16,082 nt of DNA, from contig JBFXDD010000067.1 in the NCBI GenBank assembly GCA_050181465.1, forward strand, positions 1 to 16,082. Reading direction: 5' to 3'. Shown piece after piece: positions 1 through 11,196 of this stretch (its first letter is position 1; each line of letters starts with the position of its first letter). Below the pieces are notes generated by a model. It worked only from the letters and a program-made list of their open reading frames with translations, was not told where the DNA came from and did not search any database. Position numbers and translations under genes: made by a program. Source of the DNA: JACRLW01 sp050181465 (GTDB lineage Bacteria > Planctomycetota > UBA1135 > UBA2386).

Positions 1-34
1 GGCGCCGGCCGAACTGCGCCTGGTCTGCGTGAGC

Positions 35-1273
35 TCAGCGCGGGCGGCGCAGCAGGGCCTCGGCGAAGGCGACGCCGATCCTGGCCATGGTCTTCGCACT
101 GCCGAGATAGTGATACGCGGCGTTCGAGACGCCACGCTCGAGCTTGCGATCGTCGGCTTCGCTCAGCAGTTGTCTGCGAAAGTGGGCGACTTCCTTCTGC
201 AGCTGCGCCTCGTCGGTCGCCTTGGCCCCGCGGTCCGCCTTCTGCTTGTCGCGGAGCGACCGCTCGAAGCGGCGCACTTGATCGACCTTGTCGATGAGCG
301 CGGCGAGTTCGACGTCGAAGTAGGGGGCGGTGGGGACCGCGAACACGTTGTCGCGGAACTCCGGCAGGTCGGCGACGGCCGCCATCGCGGCCTGGAAGTT
401 CCGATGGACGACTCGACTGCGATCGCCCTCGGCGACCGGACCACCGACACCCATCACCCCGATCACGAACGGCAGTTGCGGGGCGTCGAGGTCGCGCCGG
501 ACGTCGCGGACGAGTGCGGCCAGACACTCGGTGTAGGCGGCGTAGCCGTCCGCCTGATCGCGCTGCGGATACACGCCGCGATCCACCATGTCGTTCCAAC
601 CTTGGAACCACACGAAGCCGGCCAACTCGTAGCCGGCCGCGGCGTCGTATTCCGGGCAGACGCGCTTCGGATCGGCGAGCACGCGCTTCACGTGTTCGAT
701 GGTCGCGCGGTAGTAGTGGCTGGTCGCCGCTTCGCGCTCGGCGCGTAGCTTGGCGATGTCCTCGCCCTTCTCCTTCGCCTTCTCGAGGCTCGCGTCGTCG
801 AAGGGAAAGGGGCCGGCCGAGGGCGGACGAAAGTCGGTGTGCAGCGACTTGCCGCCCCACGCGCACTTGATGATGAGCACTGGGTCGTCGTGCGCCTCGT
901 CCATCGTGATGCCGAAGGTGAACTCCGGACCGATCTTGGTTCCGGGCACGGCGGGATCGCGACGCGCGCCGTAGCCGGCGGTCAACTTGCCGTAGCCTTC
1001 GCCGTCGCCTTTGCCGCCGGCAGCGTGGGTCAAGTCGGCGATCCAGACGCCGTCGCACGTCTTGGGCTTGCCGTCGGCGGCGCGCATCTTCGCGAGGAGC
1101 GGGGCGGTCGCGGGATCGTCGCCGATCGCATCGAAGGTGCGAATTTCGGCGTGACCCTGCATGTTCGACTGACCGACCAGGACGTAGACGCGCAGGCGCT
1201 GGGCGTGAGCTTCACCGAAGCACGAGAATGCGAGCAGACTCGCGAGAGCGAAAGGGAGCGAGGTCGAGTTCAT
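35..1273 (-). CDS. Secreted sialate O-acetylesterase-like (SASA/SGNH family) carbohydrate esterase
   Basis: The 412-residue product begins with a signal peptide (hydrophobic stretch around residues 7-19, likely cut after AHAQ near 25). A classic SASA opening follows at once: VLVGQSNM at 31-38, with Ser36 in GQSNM as the expected nucleophile. Other family blocks are GPEFTFG (115-121), the KCAWGGKSL segment (136-144) and WFQGWND (222-228). A C-terminal H388 in YHYLGS is a plausible catalytic histidine. A charged helical insertion lies at about 325-380. The family removes O-acetyl groups from sialic acids or, more often in environmental bacteria, from plant and algal polysaccharides; the substrate cannot be read from the sequence. 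It acts in the periplasm or outside the cell. The start lies 9 bp after the stop of the upstream carboxypeptidase-regulatory-like gene, so the two are probably co-transcribed. No strong Shine-Dalgarno is visible. Confidence 0.88.
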   Translation of the reverse strand: MNSTSLPFALASLLAFSCFGEAHAQRLRVYVLVGQSNMQGHAEIRTFDAIGDDPATAPLLAKMRAADGKPKTCDGVWIADLTHAAGGKGDGEGYGKLTAGYGARRDPAVPGTKIGPEFTFGITMDEAHDDPVLIIKCAWGGKSLHTDFRPPSAGPFPFDDASLEKAKEKGEDIAKLRAEREAATSHYYRATIEHVKRVLADPKRVCPEYDAAAGYELAGFVWFQGWNDMVDRGVYPQRDQADGYAAYTECLAALVRDVRRDLDAPQLPFVIGVMGVGGPVAEGDRSRVVHRNFQAAMAAVADLPEFRDNVFAVPTAPYFDVELAALIDKVDQVRRFERSLRDKQKADRGAKATDEAQLQKEVAHFRRQLLSEADDRKLERGVSNAAYHYLGSAKTMARIGVAFAEALLRRPR

Positions 1274-1282
1274 GGTGATCCG

Positions 1283-2953
1283 TCAGCGCGACATCCGCAG
1301 TTCGAGACTGCACTGGAGGATATCCTCGCTCTCGGCTCGCGCGTGAATCGTCACTTCGCCCGACCACCACTGATCGAGAACGCGGACTCGATGAGACCCG
1401 GTGGCGAGCGAGAGTTCCAAGCGGTTCTCCTTGCTGGTCAGCTCCGNNNNNNNNNNNNNNNNNNNNNNNNNNNNNNNNNNNNNNNNNNNNNNNNNNNNNN
1501 NNNNNNNNNNNNNNNNNNNNNNNNNNNNNNNNNNNNNNNNNNNNNNCGTCATCGTGGAGCCGAGACTGGACTGGTATGCGTGCACGAGCACGCCCGGAAT
1601 CGCGCTCCCGTCCTCCGCCGTGACGATGCCTCGCTGCGGTCGGGTGATCGGCAGGTGGACATCGAGCGTGAGCGACTCGTCGAGCGTGCGTATCTCGATT
1701 TCGTACTCGCCGTCGAAAGTCGTCTGGTGACGCGCGAGTAGACTCGTGGTCCCCACCGGCAACCCATGCACATGGAACTCGCCGAGATCGTCGGTCCGAG
1801 CGATTCGTTTCGGATAGGGGCTCGGCAGATGCACGAACACTTCGGCGTTCGAGAGCAGCGCAAGCTCGGAGTCGGTCACCCGACCGTGCAGCGTCGCACC
1901 CCTGCCCAGCGTGACCTCGCACGTCATGAAGTGATCGGGACTGGCCGAGACCTGCACGGAGCAAGGGCCGAACCCGTCCTTCGATGCGTGAACGCGGATC
2001 ATCTCCGCCGGCAGCGACTCGAATTCGAAAGTGCCGTCTTGTCGCGATCGTTCGATCGGCCAGCGCAGGCGATCTCTTCCGAAGTTTCCCGCCGACTTGG
2101 GGGTTCCGGCCGGCCAGCGAGTCTCCGCGATCAGTGTGGCGCCCTCGATCGCTCTTCCCTCGGCATCCCGAACCACACCGCGAAGACGCCCGAGTGCCGG
2201 CTCCAGAATGAAGTCCGCCTCGACGTCGCCGAGCGCAAACGCCTCCGCATCGGAGGCCAAGTAGCCGGGCTTGCGGGCGAAGAAGGTGACGCCGAGTCCG
2301 CCGGACACCACTTGGTAGTTCCCGTCATCGTCGCTGCGAGCAAGCAGCGCCGGGCCGGATGCGTCGTGGTCATCTGCCCACAGCTCTGCATCTGGGATAC
2401 CGCGACCCTCCGTATCGATCACTCGGCCGCGGAGTCGGAGTTGGGGAGCCACGACCAAGTCCACGAGGTGATCCGCACCGGGCTGCAGCAGCACGTGCTC
2501 GAAGGAATTCACCCAACTGCTGACGAGATGACTGCCCGGCCGCAGATCCACGAACCGAACCTCTCCGCGCGAGTCGGTGCGCCGCACCGTCTTGCTCATG
2601 AACAAGTCGGCGGTCGTGTCCTCGTCCGCCAGGTTGACGATCACAGGGGCTGCGACGACCGGTTCGCCGTCCGTGCTGCGCACGCGCACGAGGAGGCTTG
2701 CACCCGGTGGCGCGACTTCGGCCGTTGGTGTCGTGTTGGTGGCAACGAATGCACGCCTCTCGTCCGTCGAACTCGCTTCCGGTGCGGGGGCCGTCTTCGA
2801 GGCCGAGTCACCCGATCGCTCCACATGCGTGGCCGTCCGATCATTCGCTGCATCGTCGGCCGGCGCTTGGGGCCGATCGAGATGACACCGCAACACAGCC
2901 ACGAGAATGGCGACGATGAGCAGCAGGAGGACTCGGCTTCGATCCAGCTTCAT
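1283..2953 (-). CDS. Membrane-anchored protein with repeated carboxypeptidase regulatory-like domains (interrupted by assembly gap)
   Basis: A hydrophobic helix at about residues 8-21 anchors the protein or acts as an uncleaved signal; Cys23 is present but VLRC is not a good lipobox. A Thr/Ala/Pro-rich linker (about 25-85) follows. Then come repeated beta-sandwich modules of the carboxypeptidase regulatory-like type at about 86-165, 173-250, 255-350, 353-430 and 438 onward. They are recognised by the recurring G-x-V-x-D-x-x-G-x-x-I/V-x-x-A opening and the (R)TDxxGxFxxxxLPxG turn. The module at 255 carries a longer insertion. The run of N removes part of the fifth module. The tail (LTSKENRLELSLATGSHR) reads as genuine coding sequence, but continuity and frame across the gap are assumed, because 100 N is a conventional filler length. 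Such modules serve as extracellular scaffold or adhesion domains; no catalytic domain is visible. The esterase gene follows after 9 bp. Confidence 0.75.
   Translation of the reverse strand: MKLDRSRVLLLLIVAILVAVLRCHLDRPQAPADDAANDRTATHVERSGDSASKTAPAPEASSTDERRAFVATNTTPTAEVAPPGASLLVRVRSTDGEPVVAAPVIVNLADEDTTADLFMSKTVRRTDSRGEVRFVDLRPGSHLVSSWVNSFEHVLLQPGADHLVDLVVAPQLRLRGRVIDTEGRGIPDAELWADDHDASGPALLARSDDDGNYQVVSGGLGVTFFARKPGYLASDAEAFALGDVEADFILEPALGRLRGVVRDAEGRAIEGATLIAETRWPAGTPKSAGNFGRDRLRWPIERSRQDGTFEFESLPAEMIRVHASKDGFGPCSVQVSASPDHFMTCEVTLGRGATLHGRVTDSELALLSNAEVFVHLPSPYPKRIARTDDLGEFHVHGLPVGTTSLLARHQTTFDGEYEIEIRTLDESLTLDVHLPITRPQRGIVTAEDGSAIPGVLVHAYQSSLGSTMTXXXXXXXXXXXXXXXXXXXXXXXXXXXXXXXXXXELTSKENRLELSLATGSHRVRVLDQWWSGEVTIHARAESEDILQCSLELRMSR
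1447..1546. other. Assembly gap (100 N)
   Basis: Exactly 100 undetermined bases lie within the carboxypeptidase-regulatory-like gene. Exactly 100 is the usual placeholder for a gap of unknown length, so distances and reading frame across it are not reliable. The real sequence could be longer and contain more repeat modules, which are themselves a plausible cause of the assembly break. Confidence 0.99.
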
Positions 2954-2990
2954 GTTGCCGAAGGGCCGTCATGCCCAGGCATCGTATGGT

Positions 2991-3170
2991 AACCCGGACG
3001 ACTCGTGACCGTCTGCTTCGATCGCCACGAGTCGCGCCCGTCGGCGTCGCGACGTCGGCTCCTCTCTTGCAGCGTGGCTGCGGCTACGCTTCGATCGTCG
3101 CTCGCCGCGGCGCCCTCCTGGGCAGCGATCTGCGTCGATCTCGCGACGACGTTCACGAGTAGTTCGGGCT
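2991..3170 (-). repeat. Full copy A of a ~180-bp dispersed repeat with terminal inverted repeats
   Basis: Read on the minus strand, the unit opens with AGCCCGAACTACTCGTGAAC and closes with CACGAGTCGTCCGGGTT. The first 21 bases and the reverse complement of the last 21 agree at 17 positions. Compared without gaps to the copy at 14679-14858, 139 of 180 bases match by hand count. The identical core includes TCGTGAACGTCGTCGCGAG near the left end and ACGGGCGCGA near the right. No transposase lies inside or beside it. This copy is on the minus strand and points toward the gene starting at 2953. Confidence 0.8.
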
Positions 3171-3249
3171 AGACCTGCAACCGCGTACGCATCGCCGCTC
3201 GTCGACCCGACCACCAGCACCACAGCCGGACTCCCCACAGCACGAAGAG

Positions 3250-3369
3250 TCAGCCGAACAGGGAGAATCCCCCGATCTGCGGATCGCTGTGCGTGGGGAA
3301 GTTGGCAATGCACTCGGCGCCGAGGACACCGGCTCGAAAGGCCGGCGCTCTCCCTGGCGTCGGCGGCAC
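3250..3369 (-). pseudogene. Possible decayed C-terminal coding remnant (39 codons)
   Basis: A GTG-started frame encodes 38 further residues, closing with NFPTHSDPQIGGFSLFG and then TGA. If the TGA is ignored the frame continues with LFVLWGVRLWCWW followed by a basic tail (RRAAMRTRLQV) and a TAG at 3169-3171. Hydrophobic segment plus basic end resembles the C-terminus of a membrane or sorted protein that has acquired a nonsense change. There is no recognisable domain and no upstream continuation before the stop of the beta-helix gene, so this may equally be chance in GC-rich DNA. Confidence 0.2.
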
Positions 3370-3437
3370 TCAAACCGGATCGGTGAGGTGGGATCCCACG
3401 AGCCGGGCACCGATGCAGAAGCCTCGCGGATGCGGCG

Positions 3438-5954
3438 TCAGTCCGCGGTGAACACGGCGGCGTTGGTCAGGGTGTACCGCAGTGTGGTTGGGTCGAGAAC
3501 CACGCCCTGCACGTAGATGCGGGTCCCGGCCGGGAACGGAATGCGCGTCATCGCCAACGAGGCATTCGGCCCGGTCATGGTCGGCAACGAACCGAGGTAG
3601 CCGAAGAGGTTGATGAGCAGGAAGGAGTTGCCTTCGAGGACAGGGAACAGTCCAGGAGCCGCGCTGAGATTGAGCGCGAACAGTGAGTTTGACGGGCCGC
3701 GGGTTTCGAACACCCAACGCGAGGGACTCTGCGTGACCTGCAGAGGATTCCCGGTCACCTCGTCCGCGCCGAGGTCGGGAACGAGCCCGTAGTACGCCGG
3801 GTTGAGGAACGAGTACGCAGAACGCGAGTCACCGTCGACGTCGATGCCCAGCCACGTCGAGGCGGTGAGGGACCGATCGCCGGCATCGATCGCCATGCTG
3901 TTCGGTTGCAGCCGGTAGTCGGAGTTCGCCGGGTCCAGGAACTCCGTCGAGGGGAACGGATCGGATCGATCATGCGGCCCGGCCGCGAGAGTGAAGGGCT
4001 GATTGCACGCGGTCTGTCCCATCGCGATCGATGTGGTGTAGCGGTCGATGAACTCGTTGAGCGGCAACCAGTTGTAGTCGACCGTCAGTTGGGTCAACGG
4101 CGCACACGTCCGGAAGATGCCGCTCAATCCCGGGCCGAGGATGATGTTGTTGACGATCTCGATGGTCGCGGCGCCAGCGAATAGGACACCTAGGGTGTCG
4201 TCGACCATGGTGTTGTTGCGGATGATCGCGGACGGGTAACCCGTGGTCGTGTCGCCGTTCAGCACCTCCACGGCGGCTCGGAAGCCAACGATGATGTTGC
4301 TGCCGATGTAGGTCGTATGCGAGCCGGGCTGGACCTCGATGCCATTCAGCGGACTGCCGCCGAAGAGCCGATTGCCCACGATGGTGGCGTCCCACGTGCG
4401 GATCAGACCACGGATGGAACTACCCATCGATGCGCGTAGCGTGAAGCCGGTGATGCGTGCGCCGCCCCGGCACTCGAACTCGATCTCGCGTAGGACCGTG
4501 CTCTGTGGGCCCTGGACCGCGACGAGTTCCTTCCCGGTGAGCTGAATCGTCGAGGCTTCGCCGTTGAGGCAATTGTAGCTGCCCGGCCGCACGAGGATCG
4601 TGGCACCGGTGGTGGTGTTGTTCACCGCTTCGGTGATCGTGCGATACGGGTGGTTCACCGAACCATCGGGCGCAGTGCTGCGGCTTTGGGAGTCGACCCA
4701 GGTCATCGTCGGCACGCCGCTCGCCGGCGGCCATGGCGACTCGGTGATCGATTCGATCGAGTGCGTCACGGTCTCGTTGGCGTAGAAGTGGATCGCGCTG
4801 CCGGCGATACAAGCGAGGTCCTGATCCCCGTCGTCATCGAAGTCGGCGGTTGCCGGGCTGGCCTTTGCGATTCCTATCGTCGTCACGTTGGGGCTCAGTG
4901 CACCACTCGCCTGGGTATGGGCAACCTTCGCCACGATGTTCCGCACGGATGAGTCGAAGATGTTGAACAGGATTTCGTCGGAGCCGTCGCCGTTGAAGTC
5001 CACCGCGGAGCAGGAATAGCCGATGCCGTTCGACAGGCCGGTGAACCTTGGCCCCATGGCGAAGCCCGGCCCGCAGCGCGATTCTGCGGTAATTGCCGTG
5101 AGCCCGGGTACCGCGGTCTGGCCGTACGTCTGGGTGAAGAACACATCCGCACACGCGTCGCCGTTGAGGTCGCCGCTCGCGACGCAGCCTGGGTAGGCGA
5201 TCTGACCGAGACTGAGGTCCTGTACGAAGCTCAGGCCGCTCGCGCTCGAGTAGTTGCGCACGACTCTGCCGCCGTACAGAAGGAAGTCGAGATCACCGTC
5301 GCCGTCGATGTCGAGTGGCGCGAGGCCGCCGTAGCTGGCTTGGTTGCTGCCGCCCGGCACCTGGAAGTCCGCGGCCGAGGTCAAGGTCATCGACGTCGAG
5401 TCGATATCGACGATCTCGAGGTGAATGGCGGTGATGGGTACCCCCACGGTCTTGAGCACCGCGATCTCCAGTCCGGCATCGGTGTCGAAGCTGCCGAAGC
5501 GCAGATCCATGATTCGGCCCCCTCCCGCGGCGATATAGCGCACGATCGACCCTGGGAAGCCGCCGGTCCCGTCGTTGAGCACGTACTGAATCTCGCTCCC
5601 GGAGGCGACAATGAGGTCGTCGTAGCCGTTGGCATCGAGATCGGCACCGTAGATCTTGCCCCGCGCGACCCCTGGGATCAGGGTGGGCAGGAAGCTCCCG
5701 GGTGCGGCGGGGTCGTTGCGGAGCACAGCGACACCGGTGGTCGTCGTGCTGCCTCCCGCCGGGGAGGTGGCGAGGTCACAGAACGCATCGCCGTCGAGGT
5801 TCAGTGCCGTCACGTACTCGGGGTTCGCGCTCGTGCCGAAGGGATTCGGTGTGCTGACCGGAGCGGCGAAGTTGAATTGCGCGGCGAGTGCCGACGGTAC
5901 GCCGAAGAGCGCCATGGCGAGGCTGCGGGAGCAGTGCGAGTGCTTCGGGTTCAT
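3438..5954 (-). CDS. Secreted FG-GAP/VCBS repeat and right-handed beta-helix protein
   Basis: The chosen start gives 838 residues. It has a clear signal peptide (MNPKHSHCSRSLAMALFGVP..., cut after SALAA near 25) and a GGAGGGG ribosome binding site at 5959-5965, 4 bp upstream; an in-frame ATG at 6089 lacks both. Residues about 45-395 hold roughly six FG-GAP/VCBS-like repeats with Asp-rich calcium loops such as DIDGDGDLDF (214-223), DLNGDACAD, DFNGDGSDE and DFDDDGDQDL. Residues about 418-625 read as a pectate-lyase-like parallel beta-helix (PDGSVNHPYRTITEAV, then repeated NN-I/T-I rungs). A segment ending SDYRLQPNSMAIDAGD...PDLGADEV (678-732) is the usual closing element of such proteins. A last beta-rich domain (about 740-838) may be a sorting or anchoring module. 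No active-site residues were identified, so this is probably a surface or extracellular binding protein. Confidence 0.85.
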   Translation of the reverse strand: MNPKHSHCSRSLAMALFGVPSALAAQFNFAAPVSTPNPFGTSANPEYVTALNLDGDAFCDLATSPAGGSTTTTGVAVLRNDPAAPGSFLPTLIPGVARGKIYGADLDANGYDDLIVASGSEIQYVLNDGTGGFPGSIVRYIAAGGGRIMDLRFGSFDTDAGLEIAVLKTVGVPITAIHLEIVDIDSTSMTLTSAADFQVPGGSNQASYGGLAPLDIDGDGDLDFLLYGGRVVRNYSSASGLSFVQDLSLGQIAYPGCVASGDLNGDACADVFFTQTYGQTAVPGLTAITAESRCGPGFAMGPRFTGLSNGIGYSCSAVDFNGDGSDEILFNIFDSSVRNIVAKVAHTQASGALSPNVTTIGIAKASPATADFDDDGDQDLACIAGSAIHFYANETVTHSIESITESPWPPASGVPTMTWVDSQSRSTAPDGSVNHPYRTITEAVNNTTTGATILVRPGSYNCLNGEASTIQLTGKELVAVQGPQSTVLREIEFECRGGARITGFTLRASMGSSIRGLIRTWDATIVGNRLFGGSPLNGIEVQPGSHTTYIGSNIIVGFRAAVEVLNGDTTTGYPSAIIRNNTMVDDTLGVLFAGAATIEIVNNIILGPGLSGIFRTCAPLTQLTVDYNWLPLNEFIDRYTTSIAMGQTACNQPFTLAAGPHDRSDPFPSTEFLDPANSDYRLQPNSMAIDAGDRSLTASTWLGIDVDGDSRSAYSFLNPAYYGLVPDLGADEVTGNPLQVTQSPSRWVFETRGPSNSLFALNLSAAPGLFPVLEGNSFLLINLFGYLGSLPTMTGPNASLAMTRIPFPAGTRIYVQGVVLDPTTLRYTLTNAAVFTAD

Positions 5955-6064
5955 CGATCCCCTCCACGGCAGGGCAGCTGCGAACACCAAGCCGGAGAGC
6001 GGAATCTTCCGACCCTGGCGATCTCCGGCCAAAGCGGCCACACTGCGGGGCTTCCCAGAATCCC
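5955..6064. promoter_or_regulatory. Divergent intergenic region between the beta-helix gene and ileS
   Basis: These 110 bp separate two divergent start codons, so they should hold the promoters of both genes. The only clear element is the GGAGGGG ribosome binding site of the minus-strand gene (5959-5965). No convincing -35/-10 pair, T-box or other leader structure upstream of ileS was seen, and the space is too short for a typical T-box. Confidence 0.4.
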
Positions 6065-9209
<3,145 letters not shown>

Positions 9210-9238
<29 letters not shown>

Positions 9239-10091
9239 GGTTCGCGTTTCGCCGAGTTCGTGCGTGCGATCGAGCGGCTTCTGCCTCCATCAGCGGCTCC
9301 CGAATCGGCACGTGCAAGGGTCGTTCGACGACCTCTGCCTCGAGCAGTCGCCGATCGATCTCCATGGGCTGGATGCGACAATTCACCTTGGCATCGAGCT
9401 CGCCTTCGAAGGTGGTCCGGCTCGAGGGCACCATGTCGACGGTGAATCGCATTCGCGAGCCCTTGCTGAGCAGAAGGACCTTCACGCGGTTCTCGCGCGA
9501 GAGTCGGGGCGGATCGTCGGTGAGGAAGCGAAGTTGAACATTGCAGAACACGTGTGAGCGTCCTCTCCGGTCGGGAGCGACGAACATTGGCGATGTGCGA
9601 ACCTCGGCGATCGATGAGGGTAGCACCGTCGCGCCCGTGCGGATGGTCTTGATCGGAATGCTCACGTACGTGATTGCGGATTCCCGCGAGGTTGGCAACG
9701 AAGGTCTGATGCTCAGCATGGTGAGCCCACTGCGAATCAGATGCGCGGGGACCTTCCTGGGTCGTCGAATCCGTCCCGACGCGAGTGTGGGCTCCTCGCC
9801 GGCAATCGGAACTGCTCGGACACAGCCGTGATGCGGAGTGAAATCGAGTCCGACCTCTACCGGTGGCTGGAGGCGTCCGAAGACCGCATCGGCAAGCTCC
9901 GGCGAAAGATCTGCCAGGCATCGGTCGAGATCAACGGACTTCCTCGAATCGTGTCGTACCTCGGCGAGCAGCCTGCTCAACTCACGATCGATTACGTGGT
10001 CAGGCTCGCGTAGCAGATTTCTCAGCCAATGTTGGAACTCGTCGAGGCTGATGAGTGGGTAAGTCTCGGGGATCGTCAGTACAGAATTCAT
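9210..10091 (-). CDS. Unrecognised protein translationally coupled to an ECF-like sigma factor
   Basis: I do not recognise this 293-residue product. The N-terminal part (about 1-75, LISLDEFQHWLRNLLREPDH onward) looks alpha-helical and acidic. The middle and C-terminal parts (about 105-260) alternate short hydrophobic strands and turns and look beta-rich. The last 25 residues are strongly basic. There is no signal peptide, membrane helix or zinc-binding HxxxCxxC motif, so it is not a classical ZAS or membrane anti-sigma factor. Its start codon overlaps the stop of the sigma-factor gene as ATGA (10088-10091), which supports this start and implies coupled translation. A role as the sigma factor's partner, regulator or main target is inference from position only. 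The 3' end overlaps ileS by 29 bp in convergent orientation. Confidence 0.65.
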
Positions 10092-10945
10092 GCTTCCATG
10101 TCCCTGGTGATTCGTGTTCTCGCGGAAAGGTTCGTCAGCGACGGGATCTTGCGTCGGTTGGATCGCTCATTGCTCCTGGCCGTCAATCGGCGCAGTCCGT
10201 CGAGATCGATTCCCGAACTCATGAGCTTGCGCCGGGCCTTGCTGTAGCGCTGGTCAACCGCACCCTCCGTGAGGCCGGGCTCTCCGAGTCGAGCGACGAT
10301 CTTCCTGGATGACAGAAAGCTCTGCTCGTCCAAGAAGTTGTCCACACGCAGCTCGACCACGCGCCGCTGGTCCGGTGGCAGGGCGCGCAACTTTGCCCGA
10401 AATAGGCGGGCCTGGAACTCGCGTCGTGGATCGTCAATGACATGACCGTCACGTTGATCGGCCACGGCTTGGAGGTCGGCAGGGTCGTGGGGCCAAGCGA
10501 CGCCTTGTCCAGCCGTTGCCCGCCGTAGCCGCTTCGCGGCGACTCTCGTGCACTTGGCGACGTAGGCCGCGAACGGACCTCCCTCGGCATAGAAGCTCGG
10601 CTGCGGTCGTTCTCGCTCCCCACTTGCAACTCGACGGTGGACCCGGAACAGATCGACGAGAACGTCCTGCTCACATTCCGGCCGAGACTTCTTGCGCGCA
10701 GCGCGTCTGGCGACGCGTCGGATCTGCGGGCGGTAGCGGTCGAGCAGGCCGACGATGTCATCTCCGAATGCGCGCGCGTCGGCGATAGCGCGCTCCAGTT
10801 CGCTTCGAGCGAGCTGACGCAGTTGCGGAATCGGCAGGCCCGCCTTGAGGTGGCGTTGCGCGAGCTTCTTCGTCTTGCGAAGGAACTCCGTTCGGATGTC
10901 GGTTCTCGGATAGATTGCCGCGAGCTCGCAGAGAAGTCTTCGCAT
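10088..10945 (-). CDS. ECF-like RNA polymerase sigma factor with N- and C-terminal extensions
   Basis: Of 285 residues, about 64-140 resemble sigma region 2: LLDRYRPQIRRVARRAA, then CEQDVLVDLFRVHRRV in place of the usual EDLVQEVFLRL, then FAAYVAKCTRVAAKRLRR. Residues about 182-247 resemble region 4: LRALPPDQRRVVELRVDNF followed by a helix-turn-helix (SSRKIVARLGEPGLTEGAVDQRYSKARRKL). The core regions 2 and 4 arrangement is that of extracytoplasmic-function sigma factors. The roughly 60-residue N-terminal extension and the basic C-terminal tail of about 38 residues are longer than in minimal ECF factors, which are near 180-200 residues. The protein would direct RNA polymerase to a dedicated promoter set. 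The downstream partner gene overlaps by ATGA. No clear ribosome binding site marks the start, so an alternative upstream GTG/TTG is possible. Confidence 0.72.
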   Translation of the reverse strand: MRRLLCELAAIYPRTDIRTEFLRKTKKLAQRHLKAGLPIPQLRQLARSELERAIADARAFGDDIVGLLDRYRPQIRRVARRAARKKSRPECEQDVLVDLFRVHRRVASGERERPQPSFYAEGGPFAAYVAKCTRVAAKRLRRATAGQGVAWPHDPADLQAVADQRDGHVIDDPRREFQARLFRAKLRALPPDQRRVVELRVDNFLDEQSFLSSRKIVARLGEPGLTEGAVDQRYSKARRKLMSSGIDLDGLRRLTARSNERSNRRKIPSLTNLSARTRITRDMEA

Positions 10946-11196
10946 GTCGAGAGTGGCAGGGACGAGAGGGGTGGCAGGGGAGGAAGCTCCGCGAAGTCCA
11001 GATTCTCTTCGAATCTTCTGGGCACGACAGCGACGGATCCGCTGCGGTCAGATTTGCGCTGTTGAGTGGGAGCGACAGCGACCCCCATGCCGTGCGGTGC
11101 CTTCACCGTCGCTTCAAGCAGATCGCGATCTGGTCCTGTTGCGCCGAGGTTGCAGTCTCCCCGTCGCGGGACGGTCTCCGCGGCGGGCGGTGTGCG
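10946..11196. promoter_or_regulatory. Divergent region between the sigma-factor gene and the glycosyltransferase operon
   Basis: These 251 bp lie between two divergent start codons and should carry the promoters of both transcription units. No gene, strong inverted repeat or obvious -35/-10 pair was seen. Open frames run through it, including one in frame with the glycosyltransferase from 10915, but the translations are low-complexity and Arg/Ser-rich and are judged non-coding. Confidence 0.4.

Larger units (their letters stand above)
2954..3437. other. Intergenic spacer with repeat copy and possible decayed coding tail
   Basis: These 484 bp separate the stop of the beta-helix gene from the start of the carboxypeptidase-regulatory-like gene, both on the minus strand. 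Positions 2991-3170 hold a full copy of the 180-bp repeat, ending 37 bp before the downstream start codon. Positions 3250-3369 hold a 39-codon minus-strand frame with GTG start, ending in DPQIGGFSLFG. The same frame resumes after its TGA with a hydrophobic, Trp-rich, then Arg-rich tail until a TAG at 3169-3171. That pattern could be the decayed 3' end of a membrane protein. A 12-bp perfect palindrome, GTGGGATCCCAC, sits at 3388-3399. No tRNA and no convincing terminator with a T-tract was seen. Confidence 0.6.

Noticed and set aside
1766..2992. A 408-codon plus-strand open frame opposite the carboxypeptidase-regulatory-like gene.
   Set aside because: Its translation has no recognisable domain, whereas the minus strand shows repeated beta-sandwich modules and an N-terminal membrane helix.
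3329..3345. A short hairpin (CCGGC, 7-base loop, GCCGG) downstream of the beta-helix gene as a terminator.
   Set aside because: The stem is only 5 bp and no T-tract follows.
3388..3399. Perfect palindrome GTGGGATCCCAC as an operator.
   Set aside because: A single 12-bp palindrome downstream of a stop codon, with no second copy and no nearby start, is not enough to support a regulatory site.
5888..6064. N-terminal extension of ileS to an ATG at 5888.
   Set aside because: It runs into the divergent gene's signal-peptide region and adds Arg/Ser-rich sequence unlike any IleRS N-terminus.
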